Source: an uncultured Thermoguttaceae bacterium (GTDB lineage: Bacteria > Planctomycetota > Planctomycetia > Pirellulales > Thermoguttaceae). Taken from it: a DNA stretch of 64,000 nucleotides. The stretch lies in the NCBI GenBank assembly GCA_938084835.1, contig CALKER010000018.1:108739-172738 (forward strand). Direction: 5' to 3'. Shown piece after piece: positions 37,877-46,783 of this stretch (positions are counted from its first letter, which is position 1; each line of letters begins with the position of its first letter). The notes beneath the pieces were generated by a model that was given only the letters and a program-made list of their open reading frames with translations, searched no databases and was not told the origin of the DNA. The position numbers and the translations under genes were made by a program.

Positions 37877-38158
37877 CTTTCCCAGGGATGAGAAGTTCTC
37901 CACGCGGGGCCACTCCAACTGGGCGACCCCCATGCGTATAGCTGGCGCAAGGTTCTCATTAAGGTGGGACAAATCCCCCCGGGCGCAAACCGCTGAAGGG
38001 ATTGCAAACCTCTGTCTTGTCGACAAAACGCTGAACTAACTATTTAAGACTTCGGTTACTCGCTTGACAGGCAGTTTCGGTGCCATCGAATCACACCGAC
38101 GGTTGCACATTCTAGGTAGCTCATCCCCTAGGCCTTGCGGAGATAAAATCTGCGTGCC

Positions 38159-39115
38159 TTAAACATCGCAAATTTTGACCGCTTCCCACAGCGAACGAAC
38201 AGGATCGCGGGTGGGGATAAACTCCTGGGCCACAAAACCCTCGAATTTAGTCTCGGCGATCGCCCGCATGATAGCTGGGTAGTTAAGCTCCTGATTTTCA
38301 TCAAGTTCGTGCCGCCCAGGAACTCCCGCTACATGATAGTGTCCGATATACTCCGCAAATTCTCGGATTCGGGTAATGATGTCACCCTGCATAATCTGCA
38401 CGTGATAAACATCGAACAAGATTTTAAGGCGAGGGGAGCCCACCCGTTTGCAGACCTCCACCCCCCACTCTACCGTGTCGGCCATGTAGTCCGGGTGGCC
38501 TTTCATTTCAACATCAACCCGACTATTGAGCACCTCGAAGATGAGGTTCACCTTTTTCTTTTCTGCGTAGCCCACCACCGTTTTCAGTCCGGCCACGGTG
38601 TTTTCCAGCCCCTCCTCATCAGACATCCCCCTTCGAAATCCCGAAAAAGTGATGACATTGGGAAAGCCAGCTTCGGCGCAGGCATCCACGGCAGCGACAA
38701 TTTTCTGGCGGCACATCGGCCAATTTTCCCGACGATTCCATCCGTCCACAAAACCGTGACTGTTTGCAAGAGCACAGACCAGTCCGTAATTCTTCAGGAG
38801 TGGCCAATCCTTTGGGTCCACCAGCTCCACCGACTCGATGCCGATGGCCACAGCCACCTGACACAGCTCCTCTAAGCTCATTGGCTTTGGGGACCACTTA
38901 CCGGTAAAACACCAGGCACACACAGAGTGACGGATTCGGCCTTTGACGGCTGCGCGTTCCAATTTCCACTCCTGCGCACCGGCAGTGCGTGCTACTTGAG
39001 CGGCCCCAAGTCCTGCCAACATCCCGGCACCGGCTTTGAGAAAGCCTCGCCGCGGCACATTTTCCAGCATATTGCCACCCTGATGGCGAGAATCGAATGC
39101 GAAGTGGCTCACCAT
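38159..39115 (-). CDS. Tat-exported hydroxypyruvate isomerase-like TIM barrel
   Basis: A 318-residue protein with a twin-arginine leader (VPRRGFLKAGAGMLAGLGAA, cut near TAGAQ). The barrel belongs to the AP-endonuclease-2/sugar isomerase superfamily. LFDVYHVQIMQGD and HYHVAGVPGRHELDE closely match hydroxypyruvate isomerase (Hyi), and metal ligands are likely Glu in IFEVLN, Asp in LFDVYH, His in the GHYHV strand and Glu in VAQEF. It would interconvert hydroxypyruvate and tartronate semialdehyde or a related ketose/aldose pair. The ATG at 39115 has AAGGAG eight bases upstream; a downstream ATG at 39070 is an alternative. Confidence 0.85.
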   Translation of the reverse strand: MVSHFAFDSRHQGGNMLENVPRRGFLKAGAGMLAGLGAAQVARTAGAQEWKLERAAVKGRIRHSVCAWCFTGKWSPKPMSLEELCQVAVAIGIESVELVDPKDWPLLKNYGLVCALANSHGFVDGWNRRENWPMCRQKIVAAVDACAEAGFPNVITFSGFRRGMSDEEGLENTVAGLKTVVGYAEKKKVNLIFEVLNSRVDVEMKGHPDYMADTVEWGVEVCKRVGSPRLKILFDVYHVQIMQGDIITRIREFAEYIGHYHVAGVPGRHELDENQELNYPAIMRAIAETKFEGFVAQEFIPTRDPVRSLWEAVKICDV

Positions 39116-39344
39116 TGGAATGCTCCTTCCCTCAAACAAGGTTAGCAATGGAAAGCAACCGAGACCGCACGTTAATCAACTGCTCGAAACTTACCCGTTC
39201 CAAATGTCTGCGACCGGAATAAACACCAATAACCGCACTTAACCTTACACGCCAAGTCGGACTCTCGCAACCTGAAGGGGGAGAGTTCATCGGCTTTGAC
39301 GGCTAGCTGAGAAACGACCACGTTGCACCTCGCACACCACGTGT

Positions 39345-40139
39345 TCACTCTCCTTCTCGGGCCAGCCAACGGATCGCCCGCCGCAAGATCTCCCGGTAGG
39401 TCTCCGAGAGATAGGCCCTTGAATCATGTCCCAAAACCGAATGCACAACTCGCCCCTTGCCGATTTCACGCACGAAGATCATGGGATAATCTTCGCCGTC
39501 AACTTGCGATCGGGCTACCGCTAAAAGTTTTATCGACTCCTCACCCCCCAAACACGTGTAAAGCTCATCCATTGTTTCAAAATCGCTAAGACCTTTGGTG
39601 ATGGGATGCTCGTCATCTACGATACGAACCCGGAATCGCCCCCAGGGGTCATGCGGTCGTTTCTGCCGATCCCAAACACGGCCTGCAATCCGCACAAAAC
39701 CTGGCCACTGCTCGAACGCCCCACAGGCAAAATGCGTGAGGAGGATCCCGCCTCCGTTGTCAACGAAGCTGGCCAGGTTGTTATAAATTTTATCCTCCCG
39801 TGCAGGAGCTTCGTAGTTCTTGAAGTGAAGCACGATCACTGTATAGTCGAAGATAACCTCACTTGCTAAGAATTCAATGTCTTCCACAATCCGAACATCC
39901 ACATTAGGCGCCTGTCGAAGGATATCGCGAAGCACCGGAGCGGTACTCCGCCAATCATGCCCAATATAGTCCTCGCCGGTGACGATCAGGACACGGATCA
40001 CACGGGGCTTGCCGGAAGCGAGAACTTCGCTAGCATTTCCCGCTGAAATCGCAAGCCACCCCACAGATACAAGTCCACACATTAAAACAATGAATAAGCG
40101 CGGCCCATGATGGCCAGTACACCGAGCCTGCGACCTCAT
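39345..40139 (-). CDS. Secreted ThuA-like protein
   Basis: A 264-residue protein. From the ATG at 40139, which has AAAGGAG seven bases upstream, a signal peptide (LFIVLMCGLVSVGWLAISAG) leads to a class I glutamine-amidotransferase-like ThuA domain. Its features are RVIRVLIVTGEDYIGHDWRS, FDYTVIVLHFKNYEAP, NGGGILLTHFACGAFE, and HPITKGLSDFETMDELY followed by GKGRVVHSVLGHD. ThuA was named for trehalose utilisation; planctomycete copies accompany sugar oxidoreductases and their function is unclear. It is divergent in type but same-strand with the Hyi-like gene 229 bases downstream, so the two may be cotranscribed. Confidence 0.88.
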   Translation of the reverse strand: MRSQARCTGHHGPRLFIVLMCGLVSVGWLAISAGNASEVLASGKPRVIRVLIVTGEDYIGHDWRSTAPVLRDILRQAPNVDVRIVEDIEFLASEVIFDYTVIVLHFKNYEAPAREDKIYNNLASFVDNGGGILLTHFACGAFEQWPGFVRIAGRVWDRQKRPHDPWGRFRVRIVDDEHPITKGLSDFETMDELYTCLGGEESIKLLAVARSQVDGEDYPMIFVREIGKGRVVHSVLGHDSRAYLSETYREILRRAIRWLAREGE

Positions 40140-40472
40140 CGCTTGTCTCCTTTCACACAGAAGCCAAAATCCTAGGGCAGAAGTGGGCCGACAGTAACTC
40201 CGGAAAGGCTTTGCAGCACTTTCGTGGGCGGTCAGCTCCCTTAAGCCTCCTGCGTTTCCCAAGGGACTGCTTTCCCGCTCTTTCGGGGACTCTGGGAGAG
40301 AGAATGCCATTTACTACCTCGCCCTGTCGTTTTCACCGAATGAGCCACAGACGCACCACAATGCTTGCCACCGAGAGTTCCTCAAAGCGTCCGAAGATCC
40401 TGCTGATTATCAGTAGTCATGAACCTTTTTGGCACCCCGCGCTACTGCCGTTCCTCCTCGGGAAGAGCCCAA
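40140..40472. other. Intergenic region, nothing recognised
   Basis: A 333-base spacer between yggS and the ThuA-like gene, both on the minus strand. It should contain the ThuA-like promoter. No gene or strong hairpin. Confidence 0.5.
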
Positions 40473-41204
40473 TCATTCGTGGACAAAGCACTCTGGCGGT
40501 AAACCTTCGAACAGGACCGTTCCCAAGCGAACCATAGTGGCGCCCTCCTCAATTGCCACTTCAAAATCGCCACTCATACCCATCGACAGCTGGTGCAGAA
40601 CTACTCCCGGGGGACAGAAAGAGGAAAGGTCGTCCCGCAATTGCCGGAGGCTGGCAAACTGCTTGCGCCACACGGCGGCTCCGCCTTCTAAACCTGCCAT
40701 TCCCATAAGACCCCGCACCCTGACGTGCGGGTAGTGCCGCAGCTCGGCTACTACCTGGGGCATCTCCGCAAAGGCAAATCCATGCTTTGCTTTCTCTCCG
40801 GAGATGTTTACCTCCAGCAGCACATCAACAGATGTACCCAACTGTTGAGCCGTATGCTCGATGGCTTCCAGAAGGCGCAGACTATCCACCGAATGGATGA
40901 GCTCCACCAAGGGCACTGTCCGCCTTACCTTGTTTCGCTGGAGGGGCCCCACCAAATGCCAATGAATGGATAGATGACGGGACGCCTCTGCCTTTCGCCA
41001 AAGCTCTTGAGGCCGGCTCTCGCCCAGATTGAGGCATCCTAACGCGACCAATTCCGGAATGATTTGTGGAGTGACATACTTGGTGACAACTATCAAACAG
41101 ATGTCGGCCCCAGATCGGCCGGACCGTTCTGCCGCCCGAGCGATACGCGCTTGAACACTTTCCAAATTCCGCGCGAGGATGGCTCTTATCTGCGACTGAG
41201 TCAT
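40473..41204 (-). CDS. yggS: PLP-homeostasis protein, YggS/PLPBP family
   Basis: A 243-residue pyridoxal-phosphate-binding protein of the alanine-racemase-fold YggS/PROSC family, which buffers PLP and affects amino acid and keto-acid balance. The lysine that holds PLP lies in LIVVTKYV, and later segments are typical: NLGESRPQELWRKAE, HWHLVGPLQRNKVR, DVLLEVNISGEKAKHGF, LSMGMSGDFEVAIEEGATMVRLG. Length is normal. In many bacteria it sits in the division or proC cluster; here it is isolated. ATG at 41204 with only a weak ribosome site. Confidence 0.94.
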   Translation of the reverse strand: MTQSQIRAILARNLESVQARIARAAERSGRSGADICLIVVTKYVTPQIIPELVALGCLNLGESRPQELWRKAEASRHLSIHWHLVGPLQRNKVRRTVPLVELIHSVDSLRLLEAIEHTAQQLGTSVDVLLEVNISGEKAKHGFAFAEMPQVVAELRHYPHVRVRGLMGMAGLEGGAAVWRKQFASLRQLRDDLSSFCPPGVVLHQLSMGMSGDFEVAIEEGATMVRLGTVLFEGLPPECFVHE

Positions 41205-41855
41205 TCCCGGAAGCGTCGATTCTCAAAAATCTTCCCGACAGGAAGGTCGCCACCGACTCACAGGGTGACGAAATCGCTCCCTCGGCTCGGAACGGAGCCA
41301 ACTGGCGGGTACCAACTAAAAGTGTAATCCTTTCCGAGCTTTAGGGAAAGCACATCCGGAGTGACCCCGCATAGGCAGTCGATTTCGCACTTTCGTGCCG
41401 AATTTTTGCTGGCAAATAAATTTCATCACGTCAGCCTTCCCAAATAAGCATGAGATAGGTCTAGCACGCAAGCTGCCAGAACCTGAAGGCCGCAGCACCC
41501 ACGAAGTAGCCGGGTTTTTCTTTCGTTGCACAACTTCCCTTCGATATGTTATGGTTGAATTTAATGGCACGCAGCTCCCCACCAAAGCGGGAGCTATCAT
41601 GCTTCACTTCGTCCAGAAGTGTGGCACCCTGTGCAATCGCTCGGCGCGTCTTCAGAGGCAACATCGCAGCACATTGCTGTAAAATGTTGGGAATGCGGAG
41701 CAGGTCCTTGCAAGGTCCTCGCTTTCGTTGGAGAGGCAACCAACCAGATGCCTTGGTCTGGCGCGCATGGAATGAGCGAAAAATGACTTTCGGGAGAAAA
41801 ACTTCCCTTCGCAAAATAAATGTTAAAGCTTGGCGAAGGAGCAGGCGAGGCAACG
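41205..41855. other. Divergent intergenic region, nothing recognised
   Basis: A 651-base spacer between yggS (minus) and the GNAT-like gene (plus). No convincing gene or hairpin. Confidence 0.5.
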
Positions 41856-42977
41856 ATGGCCAAAGTGGAGATTAGAGAGGTTCAATCCAGTAAAGAGAAA
41901 CGTGATTTTCTCACTTTACCTTGGAGGCTTTATCAGGGAGATCCTCTGTGGGTTCCCCCCCTGCGGAGGCAGCAAGCGGAGCTGGTCGGCTATCGACCTC
42001 ATCCTTTTTGGCGACGCAACCGAATCCAAACCTTCGTCGCCTACCACAGGGGTGAGCCATGTGGACGAATAGCCGCGATCGTCAACTATGATCACAACGA
42101 ATGCCACAACGAGGATCGCGGCTTTTGGGGATTTTTCGAAACGGTAAATGATTTCGATGTGGCTGCACAACTCTTCCAGGCAGCCCAACGGTGGTTAACA
42201 AAACAGGGTATGCGCACGCTGCGTGGACCAATGAACCCGTCTCTGAACTACACTTTGGGAACTCTTATAGAAGGCTTCGACAAGCCTCCCTCCCTGATGA
42301 TGACCTACAACCCCCCATACTATCCGGAACTCATCGAGCGATTTGGATTTCACAAAGCACAGGACCTGTACGCGTACGAGGGGTGGGTTCACCAATTGCC
42401 GGAGGTTACAGCTAAGTATGGTCCCACGGCGTTGCAAATTATGGATCGGCTGGGGCTGAAAATCCGACCTCTTGACCGCCGACACTTCCTTCGTGATGTT
42501 CAGGCTTTTATTGGTGTTTACAATGCTTCGCTTAAAGGTACTTGGGGCTTTGTCCCCATGAGCCCCGAGGAAGTCATTCACATGGCTAACGCCCTGCGTT
42601 ACCTTCTTGTGCCGGAGTTGGCCTTGGGGGCAGAGATTGACGGGCGGCTTGTGGGCGGAGTCCTGTGCTTGCCCGATTATAATATGCGAATCAAGGCCAT
42701 TGACGGGAGGCTCTTCCCTTTTGGCTTTATTCGACTTCTTTGGCGAAAAGACAAGATCAAACGTGTGCGAGTTTTGGCGGCCAACGTGCTGCCCGAATAC
42801 CATCGGATGGGCATTGGCCTGGTTCTCCTCCACTCGCTTGCCCCTAAGGCTCTAGAGTGGGGAATTAGGGAGGCAGAGTTTTCCTGGGTTTTGGAGTCGA
42901 ATTGGCTCTCCCGCGGAAGCCTTGAAAAGGGAGGCGCAATTCGCACCAAGACTTATCGGATCTATGATCTTGATTAA
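41856..42977 (+). CDS. GNAT-fold acyltransferase-like protein
   Basis: A 373-residue protein. The N-terminal part begins VEIREVQSSKEKRDFLTLPWRLYQGDPLWVPP (in segments), seen in a family of predicted N-acetyltransferases about 370 residues long. The acetyl-CoA pyrophosphate loop is HRMGIGLVLL, following strand VLAANVLPEY. The DHN-rich stretch NYDHNECHNEDRGFWGFFE is conserved-looking. Substrate unknown. The ATG at 41856 follows GCGAGG; another in-frame ATG lies 36 bases upstream. A bulged hairpin (42995-43014) begins 18 bases after the stop. Confidence 0.75.
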   Translation: MAKVEIREVQSSKEKRDFLTLPWRLYQGDPLWVPPLRRQQAELVGYRPHPFWRRNRIQTFVAYHRGEPCGRIAAIVNYDHNECHNEDRGFWGFFETVNDFDVAAQLFQAAQRWLTKQGMRTLRGPMNPSLNYTLGTLIEGFDKPPSLMMTYNPPYYPELIERFGFHKAQDLYAYEGWVHQLPEVTAKYGPTALQIMDRLGLKIRPLDRRHFLRDVQAFIGVYNASLKGTWGFVPMSPEEVIHMANALRYLLVPELALGAEIDGRLVGGVLCLPDYNMRIKAIDGRLFPFGFIRLLWRKDKIKRVRVLAANVLPEYHRMGIGLVLLHSLAPKALEWGIREAEFSWVLESNWLSRGSLEKGGAIRTKTYRIYDLD

Positions 42978-42994
42978 GAGCTTCCTGATTAAAC

Positions 42995-43014
42995 GCTTCC
43001 TTTATCGAAAGGAG
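42995..43014 (+). terminator. Short hairpin after the GNAT-like gene
   Basis: GCTTCCTTT (42995-43003) pairs with AAAGGAGC (43007-43014) with one bulged T and a small loop. It lies just after the stop codon but lacks a clear T-run, so termination is uncertain. Confidence 0.3.
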
Positions 43015-43126
43015 CTTGCCGCTAATCTTCATTCCGAACGCAGACCTTATTTGTGTCCCAATTATCAGGATCTAGTTTTCGGCAGTTAGCCGTCGACAAA
43101 ATGTCATGCAAATAGGGAGGATATTC

Positions 43127-43387
43127 ATGAAAATCGAAGTGCGCAAACCCACACCCGAAGAGATAGCGGAAATGAAATCGTGCCCCATTTGGGAAAAAGA
43201 ACCGTCAGAATTTCCCTGGCATTATGACGAAAAGGAGACCTGCCTCATCCTTGACGGCGAGGTGACGGTTGAGGCACCAGGACAGAGGGTCACCTTCGGC
43301 CCGGGTGATCTTGTTGTGTTTCCCAAAGGTCTCAGCTGCACATGGAAGGTGCAAAAACATGTGCGAAAACACTATAAGTTTGGCTAA
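43127..43387 (+). CDS. Small cupin protein (EutQ/DUF861-like)
   Basis: An 86-residue single-domain cupin. MKIEVRKPTPEEI leads into the barrel, with WHYDEKETCLILDGEVTVE (cupin box 1, lacking the usual double His) and VTFGPGDLVVFPKGLSCTWKV (box 2). This matches the Cupin_3/DUF861 class of small proteins linked to ureidoglycolate or ethanolamine metabolism; the actual role is unknown. The ATG at 43127 has GGGAGG eight bases upstream, clearly better than the ATG at 43106. Lies downstream of the GNAT-like gene by 149 bases. Confidence 0.85.
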   Translation: MKIEVRKPTPEEIAEMKSCPIWEKEPSEFPWHYDEKETCLILDGEVTVEAPGQRVTFGPGDLVVFPKGLSCTWKVQKHVRKHYKFG

Positions 43388-43789
43388 AGCTACAGCCAAG
43401 CTAAGATCACTTGCGCGAGTATTTCGGCCGCGACATCCTGACTTTTCGGTCCGCCGAGCTATCGAGTCGCTTCCGGTCAGCAATTCGACCGCGAAAAACG
43501 TTTTGGACTCCGAAACGAATCATCGAGACAAGCCGCAGTTGGCCTTAGCTGGGAGTTTAACGCTCACAGCCCTAAGGCTAAGAGATACAGATTTGGAGTT
43601 CCGTGTGGGACCGGGGGTGGAATTAAGGGGAGAAGCGGTACCGAGGGTAAAATTAAGGAGAGAATGGGCCGATGGGAGGGGCCGATCTCCGGAGGTTTCC
43701 CAATCGCCCTCCGCGCGAGGATGCGGGTTCAATTGTTTTTTTCCCTTAGCCCGGACTAAATTGGGGAGCGCCGCGAAAGGAGAGGGCCT
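43388..43789. other. Intergenic region with imperfect 30-bp-period direct repeat
   Basis: A 402-base spacer before yccF. Units 43615-43637 and 43645-43667 match at 18 of 23 positions, each preceded by ACCG, sharing the core AATTAAGGRGAGAA. A possible operator pair. No gene seen. Confidence 0.45.
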
Positions 43790-44221
43790 ATGATCCCGCT
43801 CGGAGATGCCGTGTGGTTTGTCTCCGGCGGCTGGCTGGCGGGTTTGCTGTGGCTTGTCGCGGCAGTTCTATGTCATTTGTCCGTGATCGGAATTCCATTC
43901 AGTATTGCCTGGTGGCGGATCGCCCGGTTCGCCTTCTTCCCCTTTGGCAAAGAGATCGTCGATGCGCAGATTCTCGGCGGGTCGCCCAGGAGATTTTCTC
44001 TCGCCGGTCGGATCCTCTGGATTGTTGTTGTGGGCTGGTGGGTGGCCCTCGGTGAGGCCATCGCCGCCGCCTTGGCGCTGCTTTCCTCCGCGTTGATCAT
44101 CCCGATTTTCGTCGGAGGGCCCATCTCCGCGCTGGGCCATGCGAAACTGGCCCAAGTCGCATTTGATCCGTTGGGCATGAGAAGCGTCCCCGTGGAGGCC
44201 GCCAAGCGACTCCGCGAGTAG
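43790..44221 (+). CDS. yccF: YccF-domain inner membrane protein
   Basis: A 143-residue membrane protein with the YccF pattern: WFVSGGWLAGLLWLVAAVLC, then VIGIPFSIAWWRIARFAFFPFGKEI, repeated more loosely as a second pair of helices (ILWIVVVGWWVALGEAIAAALA). Four membrane segments in all. Function is unknown in all bacteria. The ATG at 43790 follows AAAGGAGAGG. Its codons use G or C at third positions more than most neighbours (runs of GCC, GGC and CTC), which could mean recent transfer. Low-level repeats lie upstream. Confidence 0.82.
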   Translation: MIPLGDAVWFVSGGWLAGLLWLVAAVLCHLSVIGIPFSIAWWRIARFAFFPFGKEIVDAQILGGSPRRFSLAGRILWIVVVGWWVALGEAIAAALALLSSALIIPIFVGGPISALGHAKLAQVAFDPLGMRSVPVEAAKRLRE

Positions 44222-44431
44222 TGCTATGCAAAGAAGCATCGCCTCAGTTAACACGATCTTTGGAAGGTAGCACCGGCGGAAACTTCCAATCGTGTATTTT
44301 TGCGAGAATTAGTTTCGCCATCTTCGCAGGGATCGCAGGTTTTACCCCGAGAAGTTTCTCCCCTTCCACTCAGTGATGACACCAGACGGGATTCCCTGCT
44401 CGTAAGAATTTTTTCCCAAGGACTGGCGCAC

Positions 44432-46465
44432 ATGGCCGGCAGGCAATTATTGCGAAGCGGTCTTCCGTACCCGCGCTACCTTTCCCTCATCGCGGCACTA
44501 ATAAGTTGTGTTTTAGGGCGTACCGTTCCACATTGTGCCGCGGACGCTTCCCTTAATGGTGGAGGAGAGCAAACACGATGGTTTGCGTACCGCTGCCCTT
44601 ATGCGGTATTTGAGTCGTCCACGCTTCGCCGATTCGCGGAAGCAGGTGTGGAAGTGGTGCATATCTCGCCCCTTAATACGCTTTCTTCTGTGGGCGAACC
44701 GTATAGTCCCTATCCCCCGAGTTGGATAGGTCCCGGCCAGTTTGACTTTTCCCCGGTGGACCGCTATATCGAAGCGGTCCGGGCCGTTCACCCGCAGGCC
44801 CGAATTATTGTGGGAGTTGACCTTAATACCCCTGCATGGTGGCCGCGACTCCTCGGGGCCATGAACCGTGTGGACAGCTTCTGCGAATTGGGCCGGCTTG
44901 CCGCTCACGAACGTTGGCGCGCAGAAAGTCGGGAATATCTTCAGGCATTTTTGCGACATACGGAGTCCCGCTTTCGCGACATCATCTGCGGCTACACCCT
45001 ATTTGGGGGGATGACCCTCGAGTGGCAAGACCAAAGCCTGGGTCAAGAAAGTCCTAGTAAAAGGGCTGCATGGCGGCGATGGATGCTAGCTCAGGGTATG
45101 CCGGACCCCGTTGACATCCCACCAATGTCACTCCGGGAACGCGCAAGCCGCGGATTTTTCCGCGATCCGCTGGAGGATTCCCTGGCCATCCATTACTGGA
45201 AATTCAGTAACTGGCTCATCGGCGACCTTATCCTTTTTTACGCAGCAGCGGCTCAAGAAGTCCTGCACCACCGAGTGCCCCTAGGCACCTTTTACGGATA
45301 CCTATGGGAGCACGCCGTGCCGGGTCGGATCCCTTACGAAGGCCATCTGGATTTTCCCCGTGTGTGGATGTCTACCGATCTGGATTTTTTCATGGCCCCG
45401 GGAAGTTATTTCGACCGAGCAATCGGGGGTGCCGGGGGTTACATGTTGTGCGTGGACTCCCTTCGAGTGGCGGGTAAGGGGTACGTTCACGAAATTGATC
45501 ATCGCACTCCCACGGCACGATCAGTAACGAGTTTGGGACGCCCCATCCCGGGCCATGAATCCGGCTTCCAGGACGACAGTGCTGCAGTTGCCGGGCTAAG
45601 GAGGGAGTTTGCGGCTGCGTTTATTGGTGGCCATAGCCTGTGGTGGTGCAACTTGTTTGGCGGGTGGTACGATAGCGAACTATTGCTCCAGACAATCGGC
45701 CACATGCGCACCCTCTGGAGCTCCTACGGTTCCATCCCGACGTGGCCGGTGGCGGAAGTAGCCGTGTTTGCCGATCCTGAAAGCATGTACTACATCGATG
45801 GTCGGGCGGACATTCTGGCTGATTTCCTGTGGCGTCAACGGGCAGGACTGGCCCGCATGGGGACACCTTACGAGATGTATTCGCTCACCGATCTGTCCCG
45901 CGTCGATTTGTCCCGGTTCAAGCTCGTCATTTTCCCCAACCTATTCGTCATCGACGAAAGATGCGGGCAGCTCCTCAAAGAGCGAGTATGCACAGACAAA
46001 AGGACAGTTCTTTGGATTTATGCACCCGGGATAATTACAAACGGTAGATATGACGAACGTCACGTGGAAGAGTGGACGGAAGAGCGTTTTGGTACCCCCC
46101 AAGTTTCCGTTAAAGAGTTGGGAAGCTGGCGATCGGTTTTCGCCCCCAAGCCCAATCTATCGGCAAACTTGCTGCGAAATATCGCCCAGGAAGCAGGAGT
46201 CCACATCTACTCCTCAGTAGAGGAACCGCTGTGGGCCAACTCCCATTTTATCGCAATACACTCGGCCCATTCCGGTAAGCGGACAATCAACCTCCCCCGA
46301 AAAGTGGCCCGAGTCATCGAGCTTTTTTCAGGTGAGGTCGTAGCCAACAACACAGATCGATTTGAGGTCGAGGTAGAGGCCCCCAGTACTCTGCTATTTT
46401 TCCTGGCACACGGCGAGAATGCAAACTTCCCAACGACAACTCAATTGTCGGGGAATGCCGACTAG
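44432..46465 (+). CDS. Secreted GH42-like glycoside hydrolase-type protein
   Basis: A 677-residue protein with a signal peptide (YLSLIAALISCVLG). The N-terminal half looks like a GH-A clan TIM barrel similar to GH42 beta-galactosidases: FAEAGVEVVHISPLNTLSSV, FDFSPVDRYIEAVRAVHPQARIIVGVD (in segments) and NTPAWWP. A candidate acid/base Glu lies in GMTLEWQD. The later half has GH42-like features: VAVFADPESMYYIDGRADILADF, VIFPNLFVIDE and RTVLWIYAPGIITNGRYDERH (segments), as in the trimerisation/Rossmann-like domain of beta-galactosidases. Substrate unknown. ATG 44432 is preferred over TTG 44300 because the signal peptide follows it. Confidence 0.7.
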   Translation: MAGRQLLRSGLPYPRYLSLIAALISCVLGRTVPHCAADASLNGGGEQTRWFAYRCPYAVFESSTLRRFAEAGVEVVHISPLNTLSSVGEPYSPYPPSWIGPGQFDFSPVDRYIEAVRAVHPQARIIVGVDLNTPAWWPRLLGAMNRVDSFCELGRLAAHERWRAESREYLQAFLRHTESRFRDIICGYTLFGGMTLEWQDQSLGQESPSKRAAWRRWMLAQGMPDPVDIPPMSLRERASRGFFRDPLEDSLAIHYWKFSNWLIGDLILFYAAAAQEVLHHRVPLGTFYGYLWEHAVPGRIPYEGHLDFPRVWMSTDLDFFMAPGSYFDRAIGGAGGYMLCVDSLRVAGKGYVHEIDHRTPTARSVTSLGRPIPGHESGFQDDSAAVAGLRREFAAAFIGGHSLWWCNLFGGWYDSELLLQTIGHMRTLWSSYGSIPTWPVAEVAVFADPESMYYIDGRADILADFLWRQRAGLARMGTPYEMYSLTDLSRVDLSRFKLVIFPNLFVIDERCGQLLKERVCTDKRTVLWIYAPGIITNGRYDERHVEEWTEERFGTPQVSVKELGSWRSVFAPKPNLSANLLRNIAQEAGVHIYSSVEEPLWANSHFIAIHSAHSGKRTINLPRKVARVIELFSGEVVANNTDRFEVEVEAPSTLLFFLAHGENANFPTTTQLSGNAD

Positions 46466-46783
46466 AAAACACGGTATGCGGCAAGTCCGGGGCAATCGTC
46501 CCGCGATATAAATTTCCAAAGCTTAAAGACAAACGTACGCTTCGCCGCTACAAGCGAACATTTGGAATGATTTGTCCCGGATGCCAAAATTGTCGGCAGA
46601 TCCCTTGTCCCAACTATTTCGTTTTTCCGCCGGTTTGTGCAGAAACAACGGGGCAGATCTTTAAAATTGTTAATGCGAGGCTCCTCGCCACTAGGGTGGG
46701 CTCCTGTGCAATCAATCCAATCGCGATGTGCCTCGTTCACATTCAGGGCCAAGGGATGACCGAGCCTCGGCGGGCGGAAAAGC
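46466..46783. other. Convergent intergenic region, nothing recognised
   Basis: A 318-base spacer between the GH42-like gene and the TlpA-type gene, which converge. No T-run terminator was found. Confidence 0.5.

Noticed and set aside
43269..43793. Plus-strand frame of 174 codons overlapping the cupin gene
   Set aside because: Starts inside the cupin coding region in another frame and has no good start or motif.
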